Positions 33,770 to 42,230 are shown, counted from the first letter of the stretch. The stretch: 64,000 bases of DNA from Glycomyces fuscus (GCA_002529455.1 NYMS01000056.1:1-64000); one strand, 5' to 3'. Made by a program: numbers and translations. The notes: generated by a model not told the origin, from the sequence alone.

Positions 33770-35200
33770 TCAGGCCTCGGTTGCGGTGGGTGCGGGCGCC
33801 TCGGCCGCGGCCACCCGCTCCGGGTCGGGGGCCCTGGTGAGCAGGCTGAACGCGACGAGTGCGACCAGTGCGGCGGGCAGGGCGACGATGACCGCGTTGA
33901 GCCCGCCCGGGGTGCCGGCGACCTGCCACCCGATGGTGGTGGCGGCGCCGACCACCAGGGCCGCGACGGCGCCCGCCGTGGTCGCGCGCTTCCAGAACAG
34001 CACCGACAGGACCACCGGGGTGATCGCGGCGCCGTAGACCGTGTAGGAGTACATCTGCAGCTCCAGCACGGTCGGGAAGAACAGGCTCAGCGCGAGGCCC
34101 GCGAGGGCGATGCCCAGGACCGACAGGCGCTGGACCACGAGCTTGCGGCGCTCGTCCGCGCCCTCCCCGACGAAGCGGGCGTACAGGTCGTAGGCGACGT
34201 TGGAGGCGCAGGAGAGCATGTACGAGGAGCCGGTCGTGATGACGAAGGCGACCGCACCGGCCAGGATCAGGCCGCCCAGCACCGCCGGGAGGTAGCCCTC
34301 GGAGGCCAGGCTCAGGACCGCCATGTCGCCGTCGATGCCGGGCATGAGGACCGCGGCGGCGGTGGCGAGCAGCACGACGGGCACGAAGACGAAGAAGCTG
34401 CCCACGAGCATGCCGACGGTCGAGGAGCGCGCCTCGCGCTCGTCCTTGGCCGCGGCCAGGCGCTGGTACATGTTCTGGTCGGCGAGCAGCAGCAGGAAGA
34501 GCGGGAGGAAGTAGCCGAGGAGCTGGAGGGCGGTCAGCCCGCCGGTGAAGGTGGTCGCCTGTTCGGGCAGGCCGTCCCAGTAGGCGCCGGGGCCGCCGAC
34601 CGCGGCGAACACCAGCGGCAGCGACACGAACAGGCCGAGCACGATGACGATGGCCGACACGAAGTCGGTGTAGGCGACCGAGAACAGGCCGCCGGTGACG
34701 GTCAGCAGTGTCACGGCGGCCGCGATGAACAGCGTCCCCTGGGTGGCGGACAGGGGCGTGACCAGGCTGACGACGTATCCGCCGCCGACGAACTGCGAGG
34801 CGGTCAGCCCCAGGAAGGCGATGGTGGTGACCACGGCGGCGACGGTGCGCACACCGATGCCGAAGCGCACCTCCAGCAGCTCGGGGATGGTGTGCCGGGA
34901 CGCCCGGCGGATCCGGCGGGCCGCCAGGAGCAGGACCAGGATGCCCAGCGGCGTTCCCGCGAAGAAGACCATGCCGGCCGTCGGGCCGTAGGTGTAGGCG
35001 AAGTTGGCGCCGCCGATGATGGTCCCCGAGCCGACCCAGGTGACCAGCATGGTGGCGATCATGACCGGGCGGGGCAGGCTGCGCCCGGCGAAGAGGAAGT
35101 CGTCGCCGCCGCGCAGCCTGCCGGAGCGCACGAAGTAGAGGGCGATCCCGACCATGGCCAGGACGTACACGGCGAGGATCACGAGATGGGTCGTCTGCAT
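33770..35200 (-). CDS. Sodium:solute symporter (SSS family)
   Basis: 476 residues with about 13 hydrophobic helices. MQTTHLVILAVYVLAMVGIALYF, the sugar-like TWVGSGTIIGGANFAYTYG, FSVAYTDFVSAIVIVLGLF and the LSCASNVAYDLYARF segment are typical of the SSS/SLC5 family. It should import a small organic solute with Na+. The ATG at 35200 follows GAAGGTGG. Its promoter region holds a 16-bp palindrome shared with the amidohydrolase promoter, and a CRP-like site farther upstream. Regulator and amidohydrolase neighbours suggest a peptide-like or amide substrate; this is inference. Confidence 0.9.
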   Translation of the reverse strand: MQTTHLVILAVYVLAMVGIALYFVRSGRLRGGDDFLFAGRSLPRPVMIATMLVTWVGSGTIIGGANFAYTYGPTAGMVFFAGTPLGILVLLLAARRIRRASRHTIPELLEVRFGIGVRTVAAVVTTIAFLGLTASQFVGGGYVVSLVTPLSATQGTLFIAAAVTLLTVTGGLFSVAYTDFVSAIVIVLGLFVSLPLVFAAVGGPGAYWDGLPEQATTFTGGLTALQLLGYFLPLFLLLLADQNMYQRLAAAKDEREARSSTVGMLVGSFFVFVPVVLLATAAAVLMPGIDGDMAVLSLASEGYLPAVLGGLILAGAVAFVITTGSSYMLSCASNVAYDLYARFVGEGADERRKLVVQRLSVLGIALAGLALSLFFPTVLELQMYSYTVYGAAITPVVLSVLFWKRATTAGAVAALVVGAATTIGWQVAGTPGGLNAVIVALPAALVALVAFSLLTRAPDPERVAAAEAPAPTATEA

Positions 35201-35306
35201 GGGCCACCTTCGCGGCGAGGTTCGGGAGCAGGGGATGTGAGCAGGGTGGGACCAGCCACCGGAAGGCGGTCCGATCGGGCCATGTAAGCAGCCCCGACAC
35301 GTGAAG

Positions 35307-35322
35307 TGCAACACTTATTGCA
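35307..35322. promoter_or_regulatory. Palindromic operator in the symporter promoter
   Basis: TGCAACACTTATTGCA. It shares TGCAACA-NN-TATTGCA with the copy at 36305-36320. On the minus strand its right half merges with TTGCAC, a possible -35, 18 bases before TTACAT, so binding would block transcription of the symporter. Confidence 0.7.
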
Positions 35323-35326
35323 TACA

Positions 35327-35344
35327 ACGTGACCCTGATCACGT
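35327..35344. promoter_or_regulatory. CRP-like site upstream of the symporter promoter
   Basis: ACGTGACCCTGATCACGT contains GTGA-N6-TCAC, the core recognised by cAMP receptor proteins in actinobacteria and enterobacteria. It lies upstream of the 16-bp operator relative to the symporter, as expected for an activator. Confidence 0.5.
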
Positions 35345-35391
35345 CACAGTGGTGTCACCGCGTCGTCCCAGGTCGTTCCCCCCGGCGTCGC

Positions 35392-36225
35392 TCAGAAGAG
35401 CTCCGAACTCTCCCAGAGCCGCTCGGTGTCGCGCACGGCCGCCAGCACCGCGTCCCCGCCGATCCGGGCCAGTTCGGCCAGCACCGCGTGGACGACCGCC
35501 ATCGCCGGGGTGAGCGAGGGGAACATGCCCACGCCCTCGCTGGGCACCAGGAGCACGTGCGCCGCCCCCTCCACCAGCGGGGAGTCCCTGCGGTCGGTGA
35601 TCACCGCGACCGGCACCGACCGTTCGCGGGCCACCCGCGCCGCCGACCGCAGCGCGACGGGCAGCCGCCACAGGTCGCACGCCAGCAGCAGGTCGTCCGG
35701 ACCCATCCGCGCCAGTGCGGTGATCAGGCCGGTTCCCCCCAGGTCCAGGCGCTCCACGTCGTAGCCCATGATCCCCGCGGCGTGCGCGAGCTGCACGCCC
35801 GGCGCCGCGAAGGTCCCCGAGCCCACCACCCGAGTCAGGCGCGCCCGGTGGACCGCCTCCGCCAGGGCGCGCACCCGGGCGGGGTCCAGGGTCCGCTCCA
35901 GGTCCCGCAACCCCTCGCGGTCGGCGCGGAAGGCCTCGCGCACGGGGTCGGCGTCGGCCCCGGCGTGCTCGGCCAGGACCTCCCCGGCGCTGAGCGAGGC
36001 CAGGTAGCGCGAGCGCAGCTCCACGCGCAGGGCCGGCCAGCCGGTGAACCCGAGGGCCTGCGCGGCCCGCACGACCGTGGCGACGTTGACCCCGGCCCGT
36101 TCGGCGAGCTCGGCGGTGCTCGCGTAGGAGGCGAACCTCGGCTCGTCCCGCAGCACCCTGACCACGCGCTCGGCCGCGCGCCCCAGGCTTCCGCCGCCGA
36201 GCGCGGCCCCGATCCAGTCCGCCAT
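35392..36225 (-). CDS. MurR/RpiR-family transcriptional regulator
   Basis: 277 residues. An N-terminal RpiR helix-turn-helix (VVRVLRDEPRFASYASTAELAERAGVNVATVVRAAQALGFTGWPALRVELR) is followed by a SIS sugar-phosphate-binding domain (VVGSGTFAAPGVQLAHAAGIMGYDVERLD ... VAVITDRRDSPLV). Such regulators sense phosphorylated sugars or related ligands. GGAGGGG precedes the ATG at 36225. It lies between a symporter gene and a divergent amidohydrolase, each with an identical type of palindrome in its promoter, so it is the likely local repressor. Confidence 0.9.
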   Translation of the reverse strand: MADWIGAALGGGSLGRAAERVVRVLRDEPRFASYASTAELAERAGVNVATVVRAAQALGFTGWPALRVELRSRYLASLSAGEVLAEHAGADADPVREAFRADREGLRDLERTLDPARVRALAEAVHRARLTRVVGSGTFAAPGVQLAHAAGIMGYDVERLDLGGTGLITALARMGPDDLLLACDLWRLPVALRSAARVARERSVPVAVITDRRDSPLVEGAAHVLLVPSEGVGMFPSLTPAMAVVHAVLAELARIGGDAVLAAVRDTERLWESSELF

Positions 36226-36304
36226 CACCCCTCCGTCCCGGCGCCCCGGACCGCGCCGCACCCCCAAGCGATACCACCCCCGCGGGGTGGCCCCCTCCCC
36301 GTGA

Positions 36305-36320
36305 TGCAACATATATTGCA
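36305..36320. promoter_or_regulatory. Palindromic operator between regulator and amidohydrolase
   Basis: TGCAACATATATTGCA, the sister of the palindrome at 35307-35322, 28 bases ahead of the amidohydrolase ATG and 80 bases from the regulator start. It could control both divergent genes. Confidence 0.7.
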
Positions 36321-36347
36321 GTAACGCGAACTCCGACGGAGGTATCC

Positions 36348-37604
36348 ATGACCCGCCAGCCAGAACCGCACATCCTCTTCACGGGCGCCGGGCTGCTCGA
36401 CCCCGAGGCGGGGACGCGGACCCCCGGCTCCTGGCTCCTGGTGCGGGACGGCCTCATCGCGGGCAGCGGCCGGGGCGCCCCGCCCGAGGTGGGCCCGGAC
36501 GTGCGGACCGTGGACCTGGCGGGGGCCACCCTCATGCCGGGCCTGATCGACGCCCACGTGCACCCGACCGCCTTCAGCGCCGACCTCGGCGCCGCGATGG
36601 ACGAGTCCCCCTCCTACGTCGCCAGCTACGCGGGCCGCTCCCTGGGCGCCATGCTCAGGCGCGGCTTCACCACCGTCCGCGACGTCGCCGGGGGCGACTG
36701 GGGGCTGGCCAGGGCGGTCGAGGAGGGGCTCGTCGACGGCCCCCGGCTCATGTTCGGCGGCAAGGCGCTGTCGCAGACCGGCGGCCACGGCGACTTCCGC
36801 TCCCCGGGCCGCCAGGGCAACGACACCCACGCCTGCTGCCCCGGGGCGGGCATCGTCTGCGACGGGCCCGTGGAGTTCCGCCGCGCCGCCCGCGAGCAGC
36901 TGCGCACCGGAGCCCACCACCTCAAGATCATGCTCTCGGGCGGCGTGGCCTCCCCCACCGACCGCATCGACTCCACCCAGTCCTCCGAGGACGAGATCCG
37001 GGCCGTGGTGGAGGAGGCCGAGGCGGCCAACCGCTACGTCACCGGCCACGCCTACACGGCCCGCGCCGTCAACCGCGGGCTCCGGCTCGGCGTGCGCTGC
37101 ATCGAGCACGGCAACCTCATCGACGAGAGCAGCATCGAGCTGTTCCTGGAGCACGACGCCTACCTGGTGCCGACCCTCGTCACCTACCAGGAGCTCTCCC
37201 GCCAGGGAGCCGCCAACGGGCTGCCCCCGGCCAGCCAGGCCAAGGTGGACACCGTGCTCAGCCGGGGGCTGGACGCCCTGCGCATGGCCCACGAGGCCGG
37301 GGTGAACCTGGTCTTCGGCAGCGACCTGCTCGGCGGCATGCAGGACCGCCAGAGCCAGGAGTTCGTCATCCGCGCCCGGGTCCAGCCCGCCGCGGACGTG
37401 CTGCGCGCCGCCACCGTCAACGCCGCCCGGCTCCTGGGGCTGGAGGGGACCGTCGGCACCCTGCGCGACGGGGCGCGGGCCGACCTCGTGGTGGTCGACG
37501 GCGACCCGCTCGCCGACATCGCGGTCCTGGCCTCCCCCGAGACGAGCGTGCGCACCGTGCTGCGCGACGGCAGGGTCCGCCACGAGCGCGACGCCGCGGA
37601 CTGA
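36348..37604 (+). CDS. Metal-dependent amidohydrolase (prolidase-like)
   Basis: 418 residues. MPGLIDAHVHP (metal ligands), a central carboxylated-lysine candidate in HHLKIMLSGGVASP, the histidine segments VTGHAYTARAV and CIEHGNLID, and the catalytic aspartate in FGSDLLGG define the amidohydrolase superfamily; the layout resembles the Xaa-Pro dipeptidase / Sgx9260 group. GGAGG precedes the ATG at 36348. Shared operators with the symporter suggest it degrades the imported compound. No signal peptide is present, so it is cytoplasmic. Confidence 0.88.
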   Translation: MTRQPEPHILFTGAGLLDPEAGTRTPGSWLLVRDGLIAGSGRGAPPEVGPDVRTVDLAGATLMPGLIDAHVHPTAFSADLGAAMDESPSYVASYAGRSLGAMLRRGFTTVRDVAGGDWGLARAVEEGLVDGPRLMFGGKALSQTGGHGDFRSPGRQGNDTHACCPGAGIVCDGPVEFRRAAREQLRTGAHHLKIMLSGGVASPTDRIDSTQSSEDEIRAVVEEAEAANRYVTGHAYTARAVNRGLRLGVRCIEHGNLIDESSIELFLEHDAYLVPTLVTYQELSRQGAANGLPPASQAKVDTVLSRGLDALRMAHEAGVNLVFGSDLLGGMQDRQSQEFVIRARVQPAADVLRAATVNAARLLGLEGTVGTLRDGARADLVVVDGDPLADIAVLASPETSVRTVLRDGRVRHERDAAD

Positions 37605-37616
37605 CCGTGACGCGGC

Positions 37617-37649
37617 CGGTGGGCGCGGGCCCGGGGCCAGCGCCCACCG
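37617..37649. terminator. Bidirectional hairpin after the amidohydrolase
   Basis: CGGTGGGCGC pairs with GCGCCCACCG (ten bases, perfect) around a 13-base loop, between the convergent amidohydrolase and VOC genes. Confidence 0.7.
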
Positions 37650-37653
37650 CCGC

Positions 37654-38055
37654 TCAGGAGATGGTGGCGGTCGCGTCCATGTACAGGAACTCCCACAGGT
37701 GGCCGTCGGGGTCGGCGAAGGAGCGCGAGTACATGCCGGTGTGCTCGGTGGTCCTGGCGTGGGTCGCCCCGGCCACGGCGGCGGCCTCCGCGATCCGGTC
37801 GACCTCCTCGCGGCTGTCGGCGCTCAGGCAGGTGATCACCTCCGCCCCCGCGGAGGTGTCGGCCGTCCCCGAGGGCGTGAACTCGGCGAAGAAGGGCTCG
37901 GCCAGGAACAGGACGCGCGATGCGTCGCTGACGACCATGCACAGCGCCCGGTCGTCGGAGAAGGCGTCGTCGTAGTCGAAGCCCAGCGCGCTGAAGAACT
38001 CGCGGGTGGCGTCGACGCTCTTGACGGGCAGGTTCACGAAGGTCATCCGAGTCAT
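37654..38055 (-). CDS. VOC/glyoxalase-fold protein
   Basis: 133 residues with the two beta-alpha-beta-beta-beta halves of the vicinal-oxygen-chelate fold: FVNLPVKSVDATREFFSALGFDYDDAF and, at the end, YSRSFADPDGHLWEFLYMD, where the final glutamate is a metal ligand. The early histidine ligand of true glyoxalase I is absent (NLPV), so the reaction is unknown. The ATG at 38055 lacks a strong binding site. Confidence 0.82.
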   Translation of the reverse strand: MTRMTFVNLPVKSVDATREFFSALGFDYDDAFSDDRALCMVVSDASRVLFLAEPFFAEFTPSGTADTSAGAEVITCLSADSREEVDRIAEAAAVAGATHARTTEHTGMYSRSFADPDGHLWEFLYMDATATIS

Positions 38056-38098
38056 GTGGCGAAGCTAACAGCGGGCGCCGACAATCCGCGGCAACGAC

Positions 38099-38689
38099 TC
38101 AGACCAGGCTGCGCCGCGGGTTCTTGGCCGGCGCCGTCATCGACATCCGCACGACCGCAGGCACCTGTTCCAGGTCCAGCGACCGCCGCAGGTTCGCCAG
38201 CGCCTCCGAGCTCACCCGCTGCCACACCCCGGCCACGTCCGCGTCCTCGTCCAGGGTCAGCGCCAACCGCAGGTGCGGCGCCTCGGCGGACTCGGTCAGC
38301 CGCGCGCGGGCGCGGCGCACACCCGGGTAGTCGGCGACCTCCTGCTCCAGGGCCCCGCGCGCCACGCTCTCGGACATCTCCACCCGCCCCTGGTGCCCGC
38401 GTTCCAGGACCAGGCGTCCCACCGTGTCGTTGAGCCCCTGGACCACCAGCCAGCGCAGCGCCAGGAAACCGGCGACCAGGGCCACCGCGACCACCGCGTA
38501 GGGCACCCACTGCTGGCCGAGCACCTCCCTGACCTCGGGGCCGAGCAGGGCGCTGTCGGCCACTCCCCCGCCGAACAGGCCGCGTCCCGCGGCCAGCGAC
38601 GCCAGACCGGCGCCGAGCAGCACCGTGCCCACCACCGCCAGCCCCCACCGGTTCCCCCGCGCCGACCTGCGCGCCCTGTCACCAGCCAT
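38099..38689 (-). CDS. amaP: Alkaline-shock membrane anchor protein (AmaP-like)
   Basis: 196 residues. Two hydrophobic helices (WGLAVVGTVLLGAGLASLAAG and VPYAVVAVALVAGFLALRWLVV) are followed by a cytoplasmic Asp23-like alpha/beta region (GRVEMSESVARGALEQEVADYPGVRRARARL...). This matches AmaP, which tethers Asp23 to the membrane in Gram-positives. GGAGGG lies just before the ATG at 38689. It is the last gene of the six-gene cluster, starting two bases after the upstream stop. Confidence 0.8.
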   Translation of the reverse strand: MAGDRARRSARGNRWGLAVVGTVLLGAGLASLAAGRGLFGGGVADSALLGPEVREVLGQQWVPYAVVAVALVAGFLALRWLVVQGLNDTVGRLVLERGHQGRVEMSESVARGALEQEVADYPGVRRARARLTESAEAPHLRLALTLDEDADVAGVWQRVSSEALANLRRSLDLEQVPAVVRMSMTAPAKNPRRSLV

Positions 38690-38691
38690 GG

Positions 38692-39297
38692 TCAACCCTC
38701 CGCGTACCGCACGTGGGTGGCGATCCGCATGCTGCGCAGCGGTGCCAGCTCCTCCAACCGCCGCTCCACGGCCGCGGTCACCTCGGCCGGCAGTCCCGCC
38801 GACTCACGCATCCCGGTGCGAGCGTGCACCCGGATCCTGTTGCCGCGCATCGTCACGTGCACGCCGTCGACGCCGCTGACGTCCTCGGCCGCGGCGGCCA
38901 CCGCCCGGCGCAGCGCGGGCCGGGTCAGCCCCACGACCAGGGCGGGGTCGTCGGTGCGCAGGGCCGTCCAGCGCCCCCGGCCGGGGGTCAGGGCGACCAC
39001 GATCAGGGCCAGTCCGATCAGCGCCAGGACCGCCGAGGCGATCTGCACCGACGGCATCGACCAGGTCGTGGTCGCCGCGTACCCGCTGGCCGCGCCGACC
39101 GGGATCAGCCGCAGCGGGCTCCCGGCCAGGGCCGAGATCACCTCGGCGGCGGCCACGACGGCCACGAGCAGGATCGCCAGGCCCGTGATCACCGCGGGCC
39201 AGGACCGCCGCGGACGGAACGTGTGGACGGCCACCCGCCTGGCCCGGCGGTCGACGCCCTGGTCCGGGCGCCCGAGCACCTCTTCCACAGTGGTCAT
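38692..39297 (-). CDS. DUF6286-like membrane protein of the Asp23 cluster
   Basis: 201 residues. Two membrane helices (AVITGLAILLVAVVAAAEVISAL and MPSVQIASAVLALIGLALIVVALTPG) and a C-terminal alpha/beta domain (RPALRRAVAAAAEDVSGVDGVHVTMRGNRIRVHARTG) similar in shape to the AmaP tail. It starts one base after the preceding Asp23 gene ends. The family is found beside Asp23 genes in actinomycetes; the molecular role is unknown. Confidence 0.75.
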   Translation of the reverse strand: MTTVEEVLGRPDQGVDRRARRVAVHTFRPRRSWPAVITGLAILLVAVVAAAEVISALAGSPLRLIPVGAASGYAATTTWSMPSVQIASAVLALIGLALIVVALTPGRGRWTALRTDDPALVVGLTRPALRRAVAAAAEDVSGVDGVHVTMRGNRIRVHARTGMRESAGLPAEVTAAVERRLEELAPLRSMRIATHVRYAEG

Positions 39298-39298
39298 G

Positions 39299-39673
39299 TC
39301 AGCGCACCAACTCCGCGATCTCGATGTCGATGTGATGGACCCGCTTGCCGGTGATCCGCTCGATCCGCTGCCCGACGTGCCCGCGCACCCGTGCGGCGAC
39401 CTCGCGCACCGAGTGCGGGTAGTGGACACCGATCCTCAGCCTGAGCAGCACGACCTCGCCGCTCACCCGGGCCCGCGCCGTGCGCGACCGGACCGGGAGG
39501 GCGCCGGGGACCTCGCGGACCGCCCGCGCGGCCGCCTTCTCGACCACACCGTGCCCGATGACGGTGCGGCCGCCGGGGTCACGGCCTCCCCCGCTCCCCG
39601 GCCGCGCCCAGGCGGGGTCGCCGCCCGGGCTCTCCCTCTGTCGGGGAACCGTGCTGGTCCTTACTCCGGCCAC
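39299..39673 (-). CDS. Asp23/Gls24 family envelope stress protein
   Basis: 124 residues from GTG 39673 (GAGGGAG upstream). The core GHGVVEKAAARAVREVPGALPV...VVLLRLRIGVHYPHSVREVAARVRGHVGQRIERITGKRVHHIDIEIAELV is a full Asp23/Gls24 domain. The first 35 residues are polar and Gly/Arg-rich. It presumably assembles at the membrane with AmaP. Confidence 0.85.
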   Translation of the reverse strand: MAGVRTSTVPRQRESPGGDPAWARPGSGGGRDPGGRTVIGHGVVEKAAARAVREVPGALPVRSRTARARVSGEVVLLRLRIGVHYPHSVREVAARVRGHVGQRIERITGKRVHHIDIEIAELVR

Positions 39674-39690
39674 GTCCGCTCCCTCGTGTC

Positions 39691-39864
39691 TCAGGCGGAG
39701 CGCCGCGAGAACACCGCGGTGAGGTCGATCTCGCCCTCCATCGCCCGACCGGCGACGAACCCCGCGAGCCCCAGGATCAGGACCAGCGCGAAGGCCGTGA
39801 ACCCGCCGAACGCGGCGGCCAGACCCAGTACCGTCCCGTAGGACAGTCCGACGATGGGCCACAT
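39691..39864 (-). CDS. 57-residue membrane protein of the Asp23 cluster
   Basis: A very short gene read directly from the sequence: it starts MWPIVGLSYGTVLG, has one hydrophobic span to about residue 38 (FTAFALVLILGLAGFVAG), and ends FSRRSA. GAGGGGGAAG precedes the ATG at 39864. Its position between Asp23 genes and its shape resemble the small DUF2273-type proteins found in Asp23/amaP operons. The function is unknown. Confidence 0.75.
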   Translation of the reverse strand: MWPIVGLSYGTVLGLAAAFGGFTAFALVLILGLAGFVAGRAMEGEIDLTAVFSRRSA

Positions 39865-39901
39865 GGCTTCCCCCTCTTGTCCAGCACCCGATGCTGCCTG
39901 C

Positions 39902-40222
39902 TCAACCGCCCGTCCGGGCGCCGCCCTCCAGCCCCGCGACCACGTCCTCCACGCAGACGTGGACGGTACGGCCCCCCGCGATCGGGCCCAGGTCCCGGCG
40001 CAGCTCCGCGGAGATCTCCGGCAGCGGCCGTCCGAAACGGACCACGATGCCGACCTCGACGCTGTCGGCGCGTACCGCCACCCCGTGGACCCGTCCTCCG
40101 GGGACGGGCGTGGTCAGCGTGCCGAAGCTCCCCGAGGACAGTTCCACCACGTCCGGGAAGCGCTCGGCCTCCCCCGCCAGGCGCCGGGCCAGTTCGCCCG
40201 CGTCCTCGTCCGCGTCCGCCAT
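39902..40222 (-). CDS. Small Asp23/Gls24-like protein
   Basis: 106 residues. The central part VVELSSGSFGTLTTPVPGGRVHGVAVRADSVEVGIVVRFGRPLPEISAELRRDLGPIAGGRTVHVCVEDVV has the strand-helix order of an Asp23 domain but is shorter and lacks the usual N-terminal helix. Its ATG overlaps the stop of the upstream Asp23 gene (TGATG), so translation is coupled. The assignment rests on shape and context. Confidence 0.65.
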   Translation of the reverse strand: MADADEDAGELARRLAGEAERFPDVVELSSGSFGTLTTPVPGGRVHGVAVRADSVEVGIVVRFGRPLPEISAELRRDLGPIAGGRTVHVCVEDVVAGLEGGARTGG

Positions 40223-40698
40223 CACTGGACCCGGGGCGTGGACTCGCCCTCGTCCTCGCTGTCGTCGTCGGGCAGGTGGATGTCGTCCACCTTGATGTTG
40301 ATCTCGGTGACCTCCAGCCCGGTCATGCGCTCCACCGCCGAGGTGACGTTGCGGCGCACGGCCGCGGCCAGGTCCTGGATGGCGATGCCGTACTCGACGA
40401 CCAGGTCGATGTCGACGGCGGCCTGGCGCTCGCCCACCTCGACCGCGACGCCCCGTGAGACCGACCCGCTGTCGCTCCCCCGGGTCACGGCGTTCCTGAC
40501 GGCGCCGACGGCACGCGCGGTCCCGCCGCCCATGGCGTGGACGCCGCCGATCTCGCGCGCGGCCATTCCGGCGATCTTGGCGACCACGCCGTCCGCGATG
40601 TGGGTGTGCCCGCCCTCCTCGCGCGAGGAGTCCCCCCGGTTGGTCCGGCCCGACTCACGGGCTCCCGGCACCTTGGTCTCGGTCTTCATGTCCGTCAC
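40222..40698 (-). CDS. Asp23/Gls24 family envelope stress protein
   Basis: 158 residues from GTG 40698 (AGGGGG upstream; ATG 40689 is an alternative). The domain IADGVVAKIAGMAAREIGGVHAMGG...GVAVEVGERQAAVDIDLVVEYGIAIQDLAAAVRRNVTSAVERMTGLEVTEINIKVDDIHLP is classic Asp23. The C-terminal tail is acidic. It is the first gene of the cluster, so the operon promoter should lie just upstream, probably in the AT-richer patch at about 40960-41030. Confidence 0.88.
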   Translation of the reverse strand: MTDMKTETKVPGARESGRTNRGDSSREEGGHTHIADGVVAKIAGMAAREIGGVHAMGGGTARAVGAVRNAVTRGSDSGSVSRGVAVEVGERQAAVDIDLVVEYGIAIQDLAAAVRRNVTSAVERMTGLEVTEINIKVDDIHLPDDDSEDEGESTPRVQ

Positions 40699-41165
40699 TA
40701 GGTCCCCCTACGCAGTGTGCGGGCCGCACGGGCGGTTTCGGCGCCCGGAGCGGCCGGGCCGCCGCCCGCGCCCCCGCGGGTCCCTCGGCCCCTCCCCGGG
40801 TCCCTCCGCCGTGCCCGTCGGCCCCGTTCCCCGCCGCCTCCGGCCCGGTCCGCACCGCCCCTGTCGACGGCGCGTCGACGTGCCTCCCCGTACCTTCCCC
40901 GCGGGTGTGCCCCCCAGGGAGCCGGACCGAAACCCGAGCCCGTGTCATGGCCGGAAGGATGTCGAACTGATCACACCATATACATACACACGGTAGCCGA
41001 CAAGGCACAAAGAGTAGTGTTTGCTGGTCGGAACGGGTCACGACAGTCCCATCTCTGCCCCAAAACGACTCCGGGAACCCACCCCAAGCAGGGAAACGCA
41101 AGGGGGCGCCCGCAGGCGCCCCCGTCCGGAAACCGCTTTTCGCCGACACGCGGCGCGCGTCCGGC
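40699..41165. other. 467-bp non-coding region upstream of the Asp23 cluster
   Basis: GC-rich near the operon, then a distinctly AT-richer patch at about 40960-41030 (CACCATATACATACACACGG) that probably carries the operon promoter on the minus strand. The purU terminator hairpin lies at 41102-41123. No gene is seen. Confidence 0.5.
41102..41123 (-). terminator. Hairpin after purU
   Basis: GGGGGCGCC and GGCGCCCCC form a nine-base perfect stem with a CGCA loop, 42 bases past the purU stop. Confidence 0.7.
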
Positions 41166-42053
41166 CTAGCCGAAGATGACCGTCTTGTCCCCGTTGAGCA
41201 GCACGCGGCGCTGCGCGTGCCAGTTGACCGCGCGCGCCAGCGCCACCGACTCCAGGTCCCGGCCGATCGCCGTGAGCTGCTCCGGGCTGTGCGTGTGGTC
41301 CACCCGGGACACCTCCTGCTCGATGATCGGACCCTCGTCGAGGTCGGCGGTGACGTAGTGGGCGGTCGCGCCGATCAGCTTCACACCGCGCGCGTGGGCC
41401 TGGTGGTAGGGCCGGGCACCCTTGAAGCTGGGCAGGAAGGAGTGGTGGATGTTGATGATCCGGCCGGACATCTTGGTGCACAGCTGCTCGGAGAGCACCT
41501 GCATGTAGCGGGCCAGGACCACCAGGTCCACGTCGTAGGAGTCGACCAGCTCCAGCAGGCGCGCCTCCTGCTCCTTCTTGGTTCCGGCCGTCACCGGCAG
41601 GTGGTGGAAGTCCACGCCGTAGGAGTCGGCCAGGAAGCCCAGGTCGGGGTGGTTGGAGACCACGGCGGCGATGTCCGCGTCCAGCAGGCCGCTGCGCTGG
41701 CGGTAGAGCAGGTCGTTGAGGCAGTGGCCGAACTTGGACACCATCACGATCATGCGCGGGCGCACGTCGCGGGGCTTGAGGGTCCACTCCACGAACGCGT
41801 CGCCGCCGTCGCCGCCGAAGTCCCCCGCGAGCGCCGCGAAGGCGCTGCGCAGGACGTCCTCCCCGGCCACGCCGTCACCGCCCCGCTCGGCCACGAACTG
41901 CATCCGCAGGAAGAAGCGTCCCGTGTAGTGGTCGCCGTACTGCTGACTCTCGGTGATGTTGCAACCGTGGTCGGACAGCAGGTTGGCCACAGCGGCGACG
42001 ATGCCCCGGCTGTCGGGGCACGAAAGGGTCAGGACGTACTCACGCTCACTCAT
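41166..42053 (-). CDS. purU: Formyltetrahydrofolate deformylase
   Basis: 295 residues. An N-terminal ACT domain (EYVLTLSCPDSRGIVAAVANLLSDHGCNI) and a formyltransferase-like domain with NIHHSFLPSFKGARPYHQAHARGVKLIGATAHYVTADLDEGPIIEQ. It releases formate from 10-formyl-THF, balancing the folate pool; it links logically with the glycine cleavage operon in this window. The ATG at 42053 follows GGGAG. A typical single-gene unit. Confidence 0.95.
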   Translation of the reverse strand: MSEREYVLTLSCPDSRGIVAAVANLLSDHGCNITESQQYGDHYTGRFFLRMQFVAERGGDGVAGEDVLRSAFAALAGDFGGDGGDAFVEWTLKPRDVRPRMIVMVSKFGHCLNDLLYRQRSGLLDADIAAVVSNHPDLGFLADSYGVDFHHLPVTAGTKKEQEARLLELVDSYDVDLVVLARYMQVLSEQLCTKMSGRIINIHHSFLPSFKGARPYHQAHARGVKLIGATAHYVTADLDEGPIIEQEVSRVDHTHSPEQLTAIGRDLESVALARAVNWHAQRRVLLNGDKTVIFG

Positions 42054-42230
42054 GGAAAGAACCACTCCCGGGGTCGGACGGCTGTCAGCCGTGACATCCC
42101 AGGGTATCGCCCTTCCGGCACCGGGGCCCGGCCACCGGGAAACCGCCCGCGGCCTCCCCGCCGCCCCGGTACCGCGTCCCCTTTCCCAGGGAGAATATGA
42201 AAGACATTCATGTTCTGGCATGCTCAGGGC

